Origin: Kiritimatiellia bacterium | GTDB taxonomy: Bacteria; Verrucomicrobiota; Kiritimatiellia; RFP12; UBA1067 | Length of the DNA: 24,417 nucleotides | Direction: 5' to 3' | NCBI GenBank assembly: GCA_017411125.1 | Contig: JAFPNP010000187.1 | Coordinates: 1-24,417 of the forward strand | In this document: in pieces, positions 1 through 6,165 of the stretch | How the letters are laid out: each line of letters begins with the position of its first letter | Position numbering within the stretch: position 1 is the first letter of the stretch | Translations under genes and position numbers: made by a program | The notes under the pieces: model-generated | What the model was told of the DNA's origin: nothing | Seen by the model: the letters and a program-made list of their open reading frames with translations, nothing else | Databases searched by the model: none

Positions 1-255
1 CCGGGCGTGCCAATCGTGATGGCCGAGCGCTGCGACGTGTTCTGCAGACCGCCGAACAGCCAGGACAGATTCATCCGCGCCCTTTACGAGAAGCTCGTCG
101 CGGAGGGATGGAAGAACCTCGTGTATCTTCCGAAGGACAAGATGTTCACTGGCGACTTCGAGGGCACGGTCGATACCTGCCATCCGAACGACTGGGGCAT
201 GATGTCCATGGCGAAGGCGTTCGGCGAGGCCGTGCGTAAGGCGCTTGCGCATTGA
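1..255 (+). CDS. SGNH/GDSL-type hydrolase, C-terminal end (partial)
   Basis: Open in frame 1 from the first base, so the gene begins outside the window; the internal ATG near base 19 is not the true start. About 84 residues are visible. They contain the motif DTCHPNDWG (codons 172-198), which matches the last conserved block of SGNH hydrolases, where an Asp and a His three residues apart complete the Ser-His-Asp triad. The nucleophile block lies upstream and cannot be checked. The family hydrolyses ester bonds, often acetyl groups on polysaccharides, which would fit the carbohydrate enzymes elsewhere in the window; the substrate is not readable. It ends 29 bases before glpT, so the two may share a transcript. 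Family call fairly sure, subfamily unknown. Confidence 0.7.
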   Translation, partial: PGVPIVMAERCDVFCRPPNSQDRFIRALYEKLVAEGWKNLVYLPKDKMFTGDFEGTVDTCHPNDWGMMSMAKAFGEAVRKALAH

Positions 256-284
256 ATTGACATGAAAGCGGGGAGGCGGCAATC

Positions 285-1670
285 ATGATGGCGTTTCTGA
301 GACAGCCGGAATACAAGCCGGCGCAGACCGGTCCCGAGGCCGACGCAAGATACAGGCGCATGCGCTGGCAGGTGTTCCTCGGCGCGTTCATCGGATATGC
401 CGGCTTCTACCTCGTGCGCAAGAATCTCTCCATGGCGATTCCCGCCATGGAGCCGCTTGGGTTCGACAAGACGGAACTCGGTTTCGTGCTCGGATTGAAC
501 GCGGCGGCGTATGCGCTTTCCAAGTTCCTCATGGGCAGCGTGAGCGACCGCTCCAACGCACGCGCGTTCCTTCCGCTCGGACTTGTCCTGACCGCGATCT
601 CGATGTGCTTCATGATCGTTCCCATACAGGCGATCGGCGCGGAACGCAAGGCTCTCGCCATACTCGTGATGGGCGTGCTGAACAGTCTCGTGGGCTGGTT
701 CAACGGCATGGGCTGGCCGCCGTGCGGGCGCGTTATGACGCACTGGTTCTCGCAGAACGAGCGTGGCACGATGATGAGCGTGTGGAATTGCGCGCACAAC
801 GTGGGCGGCGCGCTCGTCGGGCCGATGGCGACCTACGGCGCGGCATGGTTCGGAAGTTGGCTTTACGGCGGACATAAAGAACTGTACTTCCTCGTCGGCA
901 CCTTCGCGTTTCCGGCGGCGACGGCGCTGTTCATCGCTCTTCTCGCATATGTTCTGCTGCGCGACACGCCGCAGTCGTGCGGTCTGCAGTCCATCGAGGA
1001 ATGGCGCAACGACTATCCGAAGAACTACTCCGCGAAGCAGGAAGAGACGCTTTCGACGAAGGAGATATTCTTCAAGCACGTGCTGAACAACAAGTTCCTC
1101 TGGTTCATCGCGCTGTCCAACGCATTCGTCTACATGGTGCGCTACGGATGCCTCGATTGGGCGCCGACCATCCTGACGGAGAAGGGGATAGACCTCAAGA
1201 GCGCGGGCTGGGCCTATTTCGCGTACGAGTTCGCCGCGATTCCGGGAACGCTGCTCTGCGGATGGATGTCGGACAAGCTCTTCAAGGGGCGGCGCGCGCT
1301 GCCGACCATTCTGTTCATGGCGCTCGTTCTGGTGTTCATCGTCTTGTATTGGCTTTTCATCGACAATCTGACCGTCGTGATCGCCAGCCTCATCGGAATC
1401 GGCTTCTTCATCTACGGCCCGGTGATGCTCATCGGCGTGCAGGCGCTGGACCTCGCTCCGAAGAACGCCGCCGGCACGGCGGCCGGGCTTACCGGTTTCT
1501 TCGGCTACTTCCTCGGCACGTTCATACTCGCCAACTGGCTCATCGGGTGGGTTGCGCAGAGGGCGGGGTGGAGTTGGACGTTCCTTCTCCTGATCGCCGC
1601 CTGCCTCTTGTCGATGTTTTTCATGGGGCTTACGTGCCGGCAGGAGAAATCCGGCGTCGCCGCCCAGTAG
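285..1670 (+). CDS. glpT: Glycerol-3-phosphate:phosphate antiporter GlpT (MFS, OPA family)
   Basis: Inner-membrane antiporter that takes up glycerol-3-phosphate in exchange for phosphate. The 461-aa length matches the family (about 450). The protein follows E. coli GlpT, from memory, almost end to end: an N-terminal YRRMRWQVFLG block, GYAGFYLVRKN, KFLMGSVSDRSN, GMGWPPCGR, VWNCAHNVGG and IPGTLLCGWMSDK. The two substrate-phosphate arginines are kept: Arg45 in YLVRKN and Arg286 in VYMVRYG. The pocket histidine is His171 in CAHNVGG. Twelve membrane segments are expected. There are two adjacent ATGs at 285 and 288, with a purine-rich GGGAGG site at 271-276. No glpK, glpD or glpQ is nearby, so it stands alone apart from the upstream hydrolase. 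Related UhpT/UhpC sugar-phosphate carriers are the alternative, but the sequence is closer to GlpT. Confidence 0.93.
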   Translation: MMAFLRQPEYKPAQTGPEADARYRRMRWQVFLGAFIGYAGFYLVRKNLSMAIPAMEPLGFDKTELGFVLGLNAAAYALSKFLMGSVSDRSNARAFLPLGLVLTAISMCFMIVPIQAIGAERKALAILVMGVLNSLVGWFNGMGWPPCGRVMTHWFSQNERGTMMSVWNCAHNVGGALVGPMATYGAAWFGSWLYGGHKELYFLVGTFAFPAATALFIALLAYVLLRDTPQSCGLQSIEEWRNDYPKNYSAKQEETLSTKEIFFKHVLNNKFLWFIALSNAFVYMVRYGCLDWAPTILTEKGIDLKSAGWAYFAYEFAAIPGTLLCGWMSDKLFKGRRALPTILFMALVLVFIVLYWLFIDNLTVVIASLIGIGFFIYGPVMLIGVQALDLAPKNAAGTAAGLTGFFGYFLGTFILANWLIGWVAQRAGWSWTFLLLIAACLLSMFFMGLTCRQEKSGVAAQ

Positions 1671-1699
1671 CCCGCGCGGAAAAAACATGCAGTTCGTGC

Positions 1700-1728
1700 T
1701 TGCATGTGGCGCTCCGTTATGATAACCT
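1700..1728 (+). promoter_or_regulatory. Possible promoter of rpsU
   Basis: In the 116-base gap before rpsU, TATGAT (1718-1723) is a 5/6 match to a -10 box but has no good -35 at normal spacing. An alternative reading is TTGCAT (1700-1705), 17 bases, then TAACCT (1723-1728) with a TGn extension. Neither is compelling. The -35 candidate lies on the 3' arm of a 7-bp inverted repeat (1685-1691 with 1701-1707). Confidence 0.3.
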
Positions 1729-1735
1729 ATTTGGA

Positions 1736-1777
1736 CTTTCGACGCTCCAAGGGTCGAGAGCATGAGTTAGGAGGTGA
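1736..1777 (+). promoter_or_regulatory. rpsU leader hairpin followed by a very strong ribosome binding site
   Basis: Bases 1736-1743 and 1753-1760 pair over 8 bp (one G-U) with a 9-base loop. Eight bases later comes AGGAGGTGA (1769-1777), a 9-base perfect complement to the usual 16S rRNA 3' end, 9 bases before the rpsU ATG. It is the longest SD match I saw in the window. bS21 sits next to the anti-SD on the 30S subunit, so such a site could serve autoregulation; that is inference. Confidence 0.5.
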
Positions 1778-1786
1778 AAAAGGTAT

Positions 1787-1987
1787 ATGGCAATCCAGCT
1801 TAAGCTGAAAAAGAACGAGTCCGTCGAGCGCGCACTCAAGCGGTTGAAGAAGATCCTCGACAAGGAGGGCATCATCAGGACGCTGCGCGACCAGCGCTAT
1901 TTCGAGAAGCCGTGCGTCAAGGCGCGCAAGAAATCCGCGCACGCCCGCATCCGCAATCGTTCGCGCCGCCATTCGGCGGACGCATGA
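1787..1987 (+). CDS. rpsU: 30S ribosomal protein bS21
   Basis: Small basic protein of the 30S platform, near the 16S rRNA 3' end, that helps mRNA selection in initiation. It has 66 residues, the usual length. It shows the typical LKKNESVERALKRLKK start, an RYFEKPC block, and a Lys/Arg-rich tail (ARKKSAHARIRNRSRRH). The ATG is fixed by the AGGAGGTGA site 9 bases upstream. The gene has its own leader and an intrinsic terminator (2013-2045) just after the stop, so it looks monocistronic. It is not in the rpsU-dnaG-rpoD order known from many proteobacteria. Confidence 0.96.
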   Translation: MAIQLKLKKNESVERALKRLKKILDKEGIIRTLRDQRYFEKPCVKARKKSAHARIRNRSRRHSADA

Positions 1988-2012
1988 TCTCGTTCAAGGT
2001 CAATGCCTTTGA

Positions 2013-2045
2013 AAAGGCCTCCGCCCGTTCGGGACGGAGGCCTTT
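2013..2045. terminator. Bidirectional intrinsic terminator between rpsU and the phosphoribosyltransferase gene
   Basis: Perfect 11-bp arms AAAGGCCTCCG (2013-2023) and CGGAGGCCTTT (2035-2045) with an 11-base loop that is itself partly self-complementary. T-rich sequence follows on the + strand (CTTTGCCTTTTC), and AAAAG precedes the left arm, giving CTTTTC on the - strand. It lies between convergent genes and can serve both. Confidence 0.85.
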
Positions 2046-2051
2046 GCCTTT

Positions 2052-2591
2052 TCATTTGAGCAGCGCGGCGAGAACAGGATCTTTTTCGGCGACTTCTTCG
2101 GGCGAAAGACCCTCTATTTCGTGCGGGAACACGATCCAGCGTTCCAGTTTCTGCACGTAGAAGTCCGGTACGAGGCTGGTGACGTTCTTCGACGGCTTCC
2201 AGTAGACGCACGCGAGGCGCATATCGCATCCACGCGCTTTCATCCTGGCGTGTACGGCTTCGGCCGTCCGGCCCGTGTCGAACACGTCGTCCACGACGAG
2301 CACCTTTTCTCCGGAGCGCAGCGTTTCGAACACGCGTTCCGCGTTTTCGTCGAACGCGACCGTCGCGTTGCTAGTTTCGATTCCAGTGTAGCTGGAGCAT
2401 TTGACGGGCGCGTGGCGCAACGGCAATCCTTTCACTTTGAAGAACTCGTGCAGCGCGACGCCCGGCGCGGCGCCGCCGCGCCAGAGCGCGAGCAGCGTGT
2501 CGGGCCGCCAGCCGTTGTCGTATATCTTGCGGGCCAGCCGCCAGCAGTCCCGCAGATATTCCTTCGGGTCGAGGTAGGTTTTCTCTTCCAT
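2052..2591 (-). CDS. Phosphoribosyltransferase, probably purine (HGPRT/XGPRT-like)
   Basis: Type I phosphoribosyltransferase of 179 residues. The PRPP-binding loop is VLVVDDVFDTGRTA (residues 97-110), with the two acidic residues followed by DTGRT. A second conserved feature is LALWRGGAAPGVAL near 34-46, which forms the pyrophosphate loop. Purine salvage enzymes of this size join hypoxanthine, guanine or xanthine to PRPP in the cytoplasm; the C-terminal YVQKLERWIVFPHE with its aromatic residue resembles the purine-stacking region of XGPRT-like proteins. The exact base cannot be told from sequence. The ATG at 2591 has AAGGAG about 10 bases upstream. It lies 97 bases downstream of hemB, likely last in that operon, and ends at the shared terminator. 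Confidence 0.82.
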   Translation of the reverse strand: MEEKTYLDPKEYLRDCWRLARKIYDNGWRPDTLLALWRGGAAPGVALHEFFKVKGLPLRHAPVKCSSYTGIETSNATVAFDENAERVFETLRSGEKVLVVDDVFDTGRTAEAVHARMKARGCDMRLACVYWKPSKNVTSLVPDFYVQKLERWIVFPHEIEGLSPEEVAEKDPVLAALLK

Positions 2592-2687
2592 TGAACAGTT
2601 CTCCTTTGCGCAGGAAAGGCACTGCGGTGCGCACCGCCTTCCCGGCGACGAGCAGCGTGCACAACGCGCAGAACGACGCCACCGCCG

Positions 2688-3674
2688 TCATCGGCCGAAT
2701 ATCTCTTTGTAGAACGGCGCCCAGTATGAGATTACCTGCGTCGCTCCGGCGCGGAATATGGAATACAGCGATTCGCGCGCCGTCGCGTAGAGGTCGCAGT
2801 ATCCTTTTTCCGCGGCGGCGTGTATCATAGAGTATTCGCCGGAAACGTTGTACGCCATCACTGGCAGAAGCGAGCGGCGTGACACTTCACGTATCATGTC
2901 CAGATAGAAGAGCGCGGGCTTCACCATGAGCGCGTCCGCGCCTTCCGCTTCGTCGAACGCTGATTCCCGCAGCGCCGAACGGGCGTCGCGGTACGATGCC
3001 TGGTATCCCTGGCGGTCGCCGAGCGACGGCGCGGAGTTCTCCGCGTCGCGGAAAGGCCCGTACATCTGCGAGGCGAACTTCGTGGAATATGCTACGAGCA
3101 GCGTCTTCTTGAAGCCTTCGTCGTCGAGCGCGCGGCGGATGGCGGCGATCTGGCCGTCCATCATGGCTGACGGCGCAACGCCGTCCGCGCCCGCCCGGGC
3201 GTGGCTGACGGCGACGCGGGCCAGCATCTCGCAGGCGGCGTCGTTGTCGATGTCGCCTTCCGCGTCGTGCGGGCCGCAGTGCCCGTGCGACGTGTACGCG
3301 CAAAGGCACACGTCCGTGAGAATGACGAGGTCTGGATAGGCTTTGCGCAGCACGGGAATCGCCCGCTGCACGGCGCCATGCGGGTCGGCGGCCGGAGTTC
3401 CGCATTCGTCCTTGTCCTCGCCCTCGTGCTGCCCGAAAAGCAGCACGCTCCCGACGCCCTGCGCCACGACCGGCGCAAGTTCTTTGACGAGTTCGTCGGC
3501 GGAAAGGCGGAACTGGCCCGGCATCGACGCGATCGGCTCGCGCCGTTTCTCGCCCGGCACGACGAACACGGGCCAGATGAACTTGGACGGCGACGGCGCG
3601 TCCATGCCGAACATGTCGCGCAGCGCCGCCGTGCGGCGAAGCCGCCGCAGCCTCACTTCGGGGAAACCGTCCAT
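2688..3674 (-). CDS. hemB: Porphobilinogen synthase (delta-aminolevulinic acid dehydratase)
   Basis: Condenses two 5-aminolevulinate molecules to porphobilinogen, the second common step of tetrapyrrole synthesis, in the cytoplasm. The 328-aa length is normal. The zinc site is present as Cys123, Cys125 and Cys133 in the DVCLC...HGHCG block, so this is the zinc-dependent active-site type and not the Asp-rich magnesium type. The Schiff-base lysines are Lys199 (YSTKFAS) and Lys252 (MVKPA). The ATG at 3674 gives the usual RLRRLRRTAALRDM start; I see no clear SD, so translation may be coupled to the LysM gene ending 12 bases upstream. Other heme genes are not in the window. Confidence 0.95.
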   Translation of the reverse strand: MDGFPEVRLRRLRRTAALRDMFGMDAPSPSKFIWPVFVVPGEKRREPIASMPGQFRLSADELVKELAPVVAQGVGSVLLFGQHEGEDKDECGTPAADPHGAVQRAIPVLRKAYPDLVILTDVCLCAYTSHGHCGPHDAEGDIDNDAACEMLARVAVSHARAGADGVAPSAMMDGQIAAIRRALDDEGFKKTLLVAYSTKFASQMYGPFRDAENSAPSLGDRQGYQASYRDARSALRESAFDEAEGADALMVKPALFYLDMIREVSRRSLLPVMAYNVSGEYSMIHAAAEKGYCDLYATARESLYSIFRAGATQVISYWAPFYKEIFGR

Positions 3675-3686
3675 CGGCGCTATCCG

Positions 3687-4418
3687 CTATTTGCTTTTCT
3701 TGTTCGCCGCGGCGGAATCTTCCGCCGGGATGATGAGCTTCTGCCCGACGCGCAGGGAGTTGGCGTTGACGCCGGGGTTCGCGGCGAGAATCTTGGCGAC
3801 AGTGGTGTCGAAGCCCTTGGCGATGAACGAGAGCGTCTGTCCCGACTCCACCACGTGCTCGTAGTAGGGACCGGAGTAGGCCGGCGCCGCAGGGGCCTTT
3901 GCGCCGGAAGAGCGCGTTGCGGCGGACGGCGCCGGGGCGGGCGGGCGCGCCGCCATGCGCTTCGTGTACTCCGCCTGTTCGCGCGCGGCCTTCGCGGCGG
4001 CCTCGGCGGCCTGCAGCGCGGCCTCGGCGCGCGCCTGGATCTGCGCGACGGACTGCGCCTGGTTCTGCTGCATCTGCTGCGTGATCTCGTTGAGGCGGCG
4101 CGTGAGGTCGTCCACGATCTCGCGGCGCATCGCGTCCTGGTCCCGGCGCACGGCGGCGCGGAGTTCGGCGATTTCGCCCTTCAGGGAAGCCACTTCGGTG
4201 CGCAGGGCGTCGACGTCGCCGGTACCGCCCTCCACTTTGACGAGCCGTTCGGCGATCTGTTCTTGGTTTTTCACGAGCGCGTCGAACTGCTCCATCAGGC
4301 GCGGCACCTCGTTGATCGTCTGCCTGTCTTGGTACGACAGCCTCGCGTCGGCTGCATCCTGCGCCCGGACCGACGCCATGGCGGCCGCGCAAAACAACGG
4401 AATCAACAATCTCTTCAT
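3687..4418 (-). CDS. Exported coiled-coil protein with C-terminal LysM domain
   Basis: 243 residues from the chosen ATG (4416-4418), which has AAAGGAG upstream and opens a clean signal peptide (MKRLLIPLFCAAAMASVRAQ, cleavage probably after ARA/VRA-Q). A longer reading frame start 19 codons earlier lacks these signs. Residues about 40-155 are an Ala/Gln/Glu-rich coiled coil, followed by a Pro/Ala linker and one LysM motif at about 188-231 (HVVESGQTLSFIA ... LRVGQKLIIP). LysM binds N-acetylglucosamine polymers such as peptidoglycan, so a periplasmic wall-bound spacer or scaffold is likely. No enzymatic domain is seen. It lies 14 bases downstream of the tail-anchored unknown and 12 upstream of hemB. 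Confidence 0.85.
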   Translation of the reverse strand: MKRLLIPLFCAAAMASVRAQDAADARLSYQDRQTINEVPRLMEQFDALVKNQEQIAERLVKVEGGTGDVDALRTEVASLKGEIAELRAAVRRDQDAMRREIVDDLTRRLNEITQQMQQNQAQSVAQIQARAEAALQAAEAAAKAAREQAEYTKRMAARPPAPAPSAATRSSGAKAPAAPAYSGPYYEHVVESGQTLSFIAKGFDTTVAKILAANPGVNANSLRVGQKLIIPAEDSAAANKKSK

Positions 4419-4432
4419 GATTTTCTCCTTTG

Positions 4433-4735
4433 TCAGATTATCCAGAAAAATAGCCACAGCGCAGCCAGCGCGCACGCAATGCGAAGAAACCGCGTCTGCC
4501 GCCGTTCGACGAGCAGGCGCGCGCTGGACGTCCCGAACACGGAGAGTCCGCCGCCGGAAAGGTAGCGGAAAAGCCGCCGGCGCGTCTTCGCTTCGACCGT
4601 GATTTCCGCGCCGGGCGCGTCGTCGATGTCATCAATGCGCCACGGCACGTCCGCGCCTGTCCATGCGTGCCTCCGCCCGACAAGCGTCGTGCGTACCGGC
4701 GCCCCGCCGCGCTTCGTGTTTCTGCCTTTCTCCAT
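4433..4735 (-). CDS. Unknown 100-aa protein with C-terminal membrane anchor
   Basis: I do not recognise this protein. The body (residues 1-80) is polar and Arg-rich, with an acidic patch IDDIDDAPGAE near 33-43 that reads like a small beta domain. The last 18 residues form a hydrophobic segment ending at the stop (ACALAALWLFFWII) preceded by RRQTRFLR, which suggests a tail-anchored protein with its N-terminus in the cytoplasm. The ATG at 4735 has no SD; a TGGTATAAT extended -10 lies 8 bases before it, so the mRNA may be leaderless. Its stop is 14 bases before the LysM gene. It is probably a real gene because of its position and promoter, but composition evidence alone is weak. Confidence 0.55.
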   Translation of the reverse strand: MEKGRNTKRGGAPVRTTLVGRRHAWTGADVPWRIDDIDDAPGAEITVEAKTRRRLFRYLSGGGLSVFGTSSARLLVERRQTRFLRIACALAALWLFFWII

Positions 4736-4743
4736 GGCACGCC

Positions 4744-4752
4744 ATTATACCA
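4744..4752 (-). promoter_or_regulatory. Extended -10 promoter for the 4735-2052 operon
   Basis: Read on the - strand: TGGTATAAT, a perfect -10 with TGn extension, preceded by a run of eight T. No convincing -35 hexamer lies 16-18 bases upstream. The -10 ends 8 bases before the ATG at 4735, which would place the transcript start at or within a few bases of the start codon. Confidence 0.6.
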
Positions 4753-4771
4753 AAAAAAACGCCACGCGGCG
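4752..4771 (-). terminator. Possible weak terminator of the ATPase gene
   Basis: Read on the - strand: CGCC-GCGT-GGCG (4-bp stem, 4771 to 4760) followed directly by eight T (4759-4752). It lies downstream of the ATPase stop and just upstream of the next promoter. The short stem makes it weak; the T run may instead act as a promoter UP element. Confidence 0.3.
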
Positions 4772-4792
4772 ATATCGGATTGACCGAAGTTT

Positions 4793-4881
4793 GGTAATGT
4801 CGATAAAGGGCGATTGCGTAGCGACGGCGAGGGCGCCGTCGCTACGCATCTAGATGCCATCACAAATTTTGCCACATTACC
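4793..4881. repeat. Nested inverted-repeat element downstream of the ATPase gene
   Basis: Outer 8-bp arms GGTAATGT (4793-4800) and ACATTACC (4874-4881) enclose a strong hairpin. Its arms are 15 bp, perfect (4815-4829 with 4834-4848; GCGTAGCGACGGCG is the core), with loop AGGG. Neither flank has a proper T run next to the hairpin, so it is not a typical terminator. The shape (short terminal inverted repeats around a GC-rich hairpin, 89 bp) resembles a REP- or MITE-like dispersed element. No second copy is in the window. Confidence 0.55.
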
Positions 4882-4905
4882 TTTTTACGCGCCGCGCCAT
4901 GGCGG

Positions 4906-6042
4906 TTAGAACAAATCTCCAGACCACAGACGGCAGATGAATTCACGCCAAGGGAGAATCGCCACGCCGTCCACTTCACGCGGACGGGGTTCGTCGGCAA
5001 CGAGAATGCGGTGGCGGAACGTCCCTTCGTCGCCAATGGCGCGAAGCCCCTTGAGGTCGTCTTTTGTCGCGCTGCGCGTCGTCTTGGCCTCGATCGCCAC
5101 TTCTCCGTTCACGACGAAATCGACTTCGAGGTTGGTGCGTGTGCGCCAGTATGCGATTTCCGCATCGCGCCGGAAGGTGTCGGCGTAGGAAGCGATTTCG
5201 TGCATGACCCAGCTCTCGAAGGCGTGACCGTATTCCGGTGTTCCGCGGACAAGTTCCTTCCGGCCTGAGAGACGGCGCGCCACGCCCGTATCGAACAGGT
5301 AGAACTTTGCCGTCTCGACTGTTTTTCGCGAACGTCCTTTGCGCCATACCGGAACTTCGCTGGCGAGAAGGGTGTCTTTCAGGATTTTAAAGTATTCCTG
5401 CACGGTGCTGCGCGGAATCTGTGCGGCGGAGGCGATGGATTGGTAGTTTATCTGCTCGCCGTTGGACAAGGCGGCGACTTCCAGGAATCTGCCGAATACA
5501 GGAAGGTTTCTGGTCGCTCCCTCTTGCATGATTTCCTGTTCAAGATAGAGCGAAATGTATCCGGCAAGGTCTTCCTCCGGGTCGTCGGAAAACCAGATGC
5601 CGGGCACGAGACCGTTGTTGATGGCACGGTCGAGGTCGAAGGCGTCGCCGAGTTCGGAGGCGGAGAAAGGATGCAGATTCCGGATCCTCGCACGTCCTCC
5701 AAGAAGATTCACGCCTTCCCTGCGAAGTTTTCTTGCGCTGGAGCCCGTTAGAAGGAATCGTTTTCCCGTTTCTTCGATGAGGCGATGCACTTCGTCGAGA
5801 AGAGCGGGCATTTTCTGGATTTCGTCAATGACGACGGGACGGTCGTCATGGCATGTCTCGTCGATGTAGTTCGGATTGCCGGCAAGCCGCATGAACGTAT
5901 CGCCGGAAAGAAGGTTGAACACATGTGCATCCGCCATCGTCTCTCGCACAAGAGAAGACTTTCCGCACTGGCGAGGTCCGAAAAGAAAGCACGACTTGGC
6001 GTTCACGACGGAAGCAACATCGAGTTTTCGAGCGATATACAT
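4906..6042 (-). CDS. AAA_14/DUF4143-type ATPase with PD-(D/E)xK nuclease-like C-terminus
   Basis: 378 residues from the ATG at 6042, chosen because GAGGA lies upstream and MYIARKLD is the usual family start; a 23-codon longer frame runs into the promoter. Walker A is GPRQCGKSS (about 22-30), Walker B VVIDEIQKMP (about 70-79), and sensor-like LLTGSSARKL follows. A helix-turn-helix-like segment is near 203-222 (SIASAAQIPRSTVQEYF). The DUF4143 end has Asp308, then Glu318-x-Lys320 (EVDFVV...IEAKTT), the nuclease-like triad. The family is widespread, often highly variable between strains, and its job is poorly known; single-gene defence or toxin-like roles have been proposed. It has its own promoter, lies alone, and is bracketed by palindromes. 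Confidence 0.87.
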   Translation of the reverse strand: MYIARKLDVASVVNAKSCFLFGPRQCGKSSLVRETMADAHVFNLLSGDTFMRLAGNPNYIDETCHDDRPVVIDEIQKMPALLDEVHRLIEETGKRFLLTGSSARKLRREGVNLLGGRARIRNLHPFSASELGDAFDLDRAINNGLVPGIWFSDDPEEDLAGYISLYLEQEIMQEGATRNLPVFGRFLEVAALSNGEQINYQSIASAAQIPRSTVQEYFKILKDTLLASEVPVWRKGRSRKTVETAKFYLFDTGVARRLSGRKELVRGTPEYGHAFESWVMHEIASYADTFRRDAEIAYWRTRTNLEVDFVVNGEVAIEAKTTRSATKDDLKGLRAIGDEGTFRHRILVADEPRPREVDGVAILPWREFICRLWSGDLF

Positions 6043-6076
6043 GGATTTCCTCTTTTTTACCACAGAAACAGCGCAG

Positions 6077-6105
6077 ATTATAGCAAGACTAGAAGGACAA
6101 GTCAA
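6077..6105 (-). promoter_or_regulatory. Sigma70-type promoter of the ATPase gene
   Basis: Read on the - strand: TTGACT (6105-6100), 17 bases, TATAAT (6082-6077), with a TGC extension before the -10. The leader is about 30 bases and carries the SD. This is the best consensus promoter in the window. Its -35 starts 6 bases from the 53-bp palindrome. Confidence 0.8.
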
Positions 6106-6111
6106 TGGCAA

Positions 6112-6164
6112 ATCGCCAGCCTTGTTGGCGATTTTGCAGCAAAATCGCCAACTGCGCTGGCGAT
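6112..6164. repeat. 53-bp near-perfect palindrome between the metallophosphoesterase and ATPase genes
   Basis: Centred on base 6138. Inner arms GTTGGCGATTTTGC (6124-6137) and its complement (6139-6152) are perfect. After a 3-base mismatch, outer arms ATCGCCAGC (6112-6120) and GCTGGCGAT (6156-6164) pair again. Four copies of TCGCCA, in alternating orientation, result. It begins one base after the metallophosphoesterase stop and ends 6 bases upstream of the ATPase -35. It may be a terminator for the first gene, an operator for the second, or a mobile palindromic unit. Confidence 0.7.
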
Positions 6165-6165
6165 A

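Noticed and set aside
84..1763. 559-codon - strand frame opposite glpT
   Set aside because: Low-complexity Arg/His/Glu-rich translation, no SD, opposite an unmistakable GlpT.
2371..2691. 106-codon - strand frame whose ATG overlaps the hemB stop (ATGA)
   Set aside because: The overlap is attractive and the first 30 residues are hydrophobic, but no SD is needed or seen and two thirds of it lies out of frame inside the phosphoribosyltransferase gene with Arg/Ala-rich sequence.
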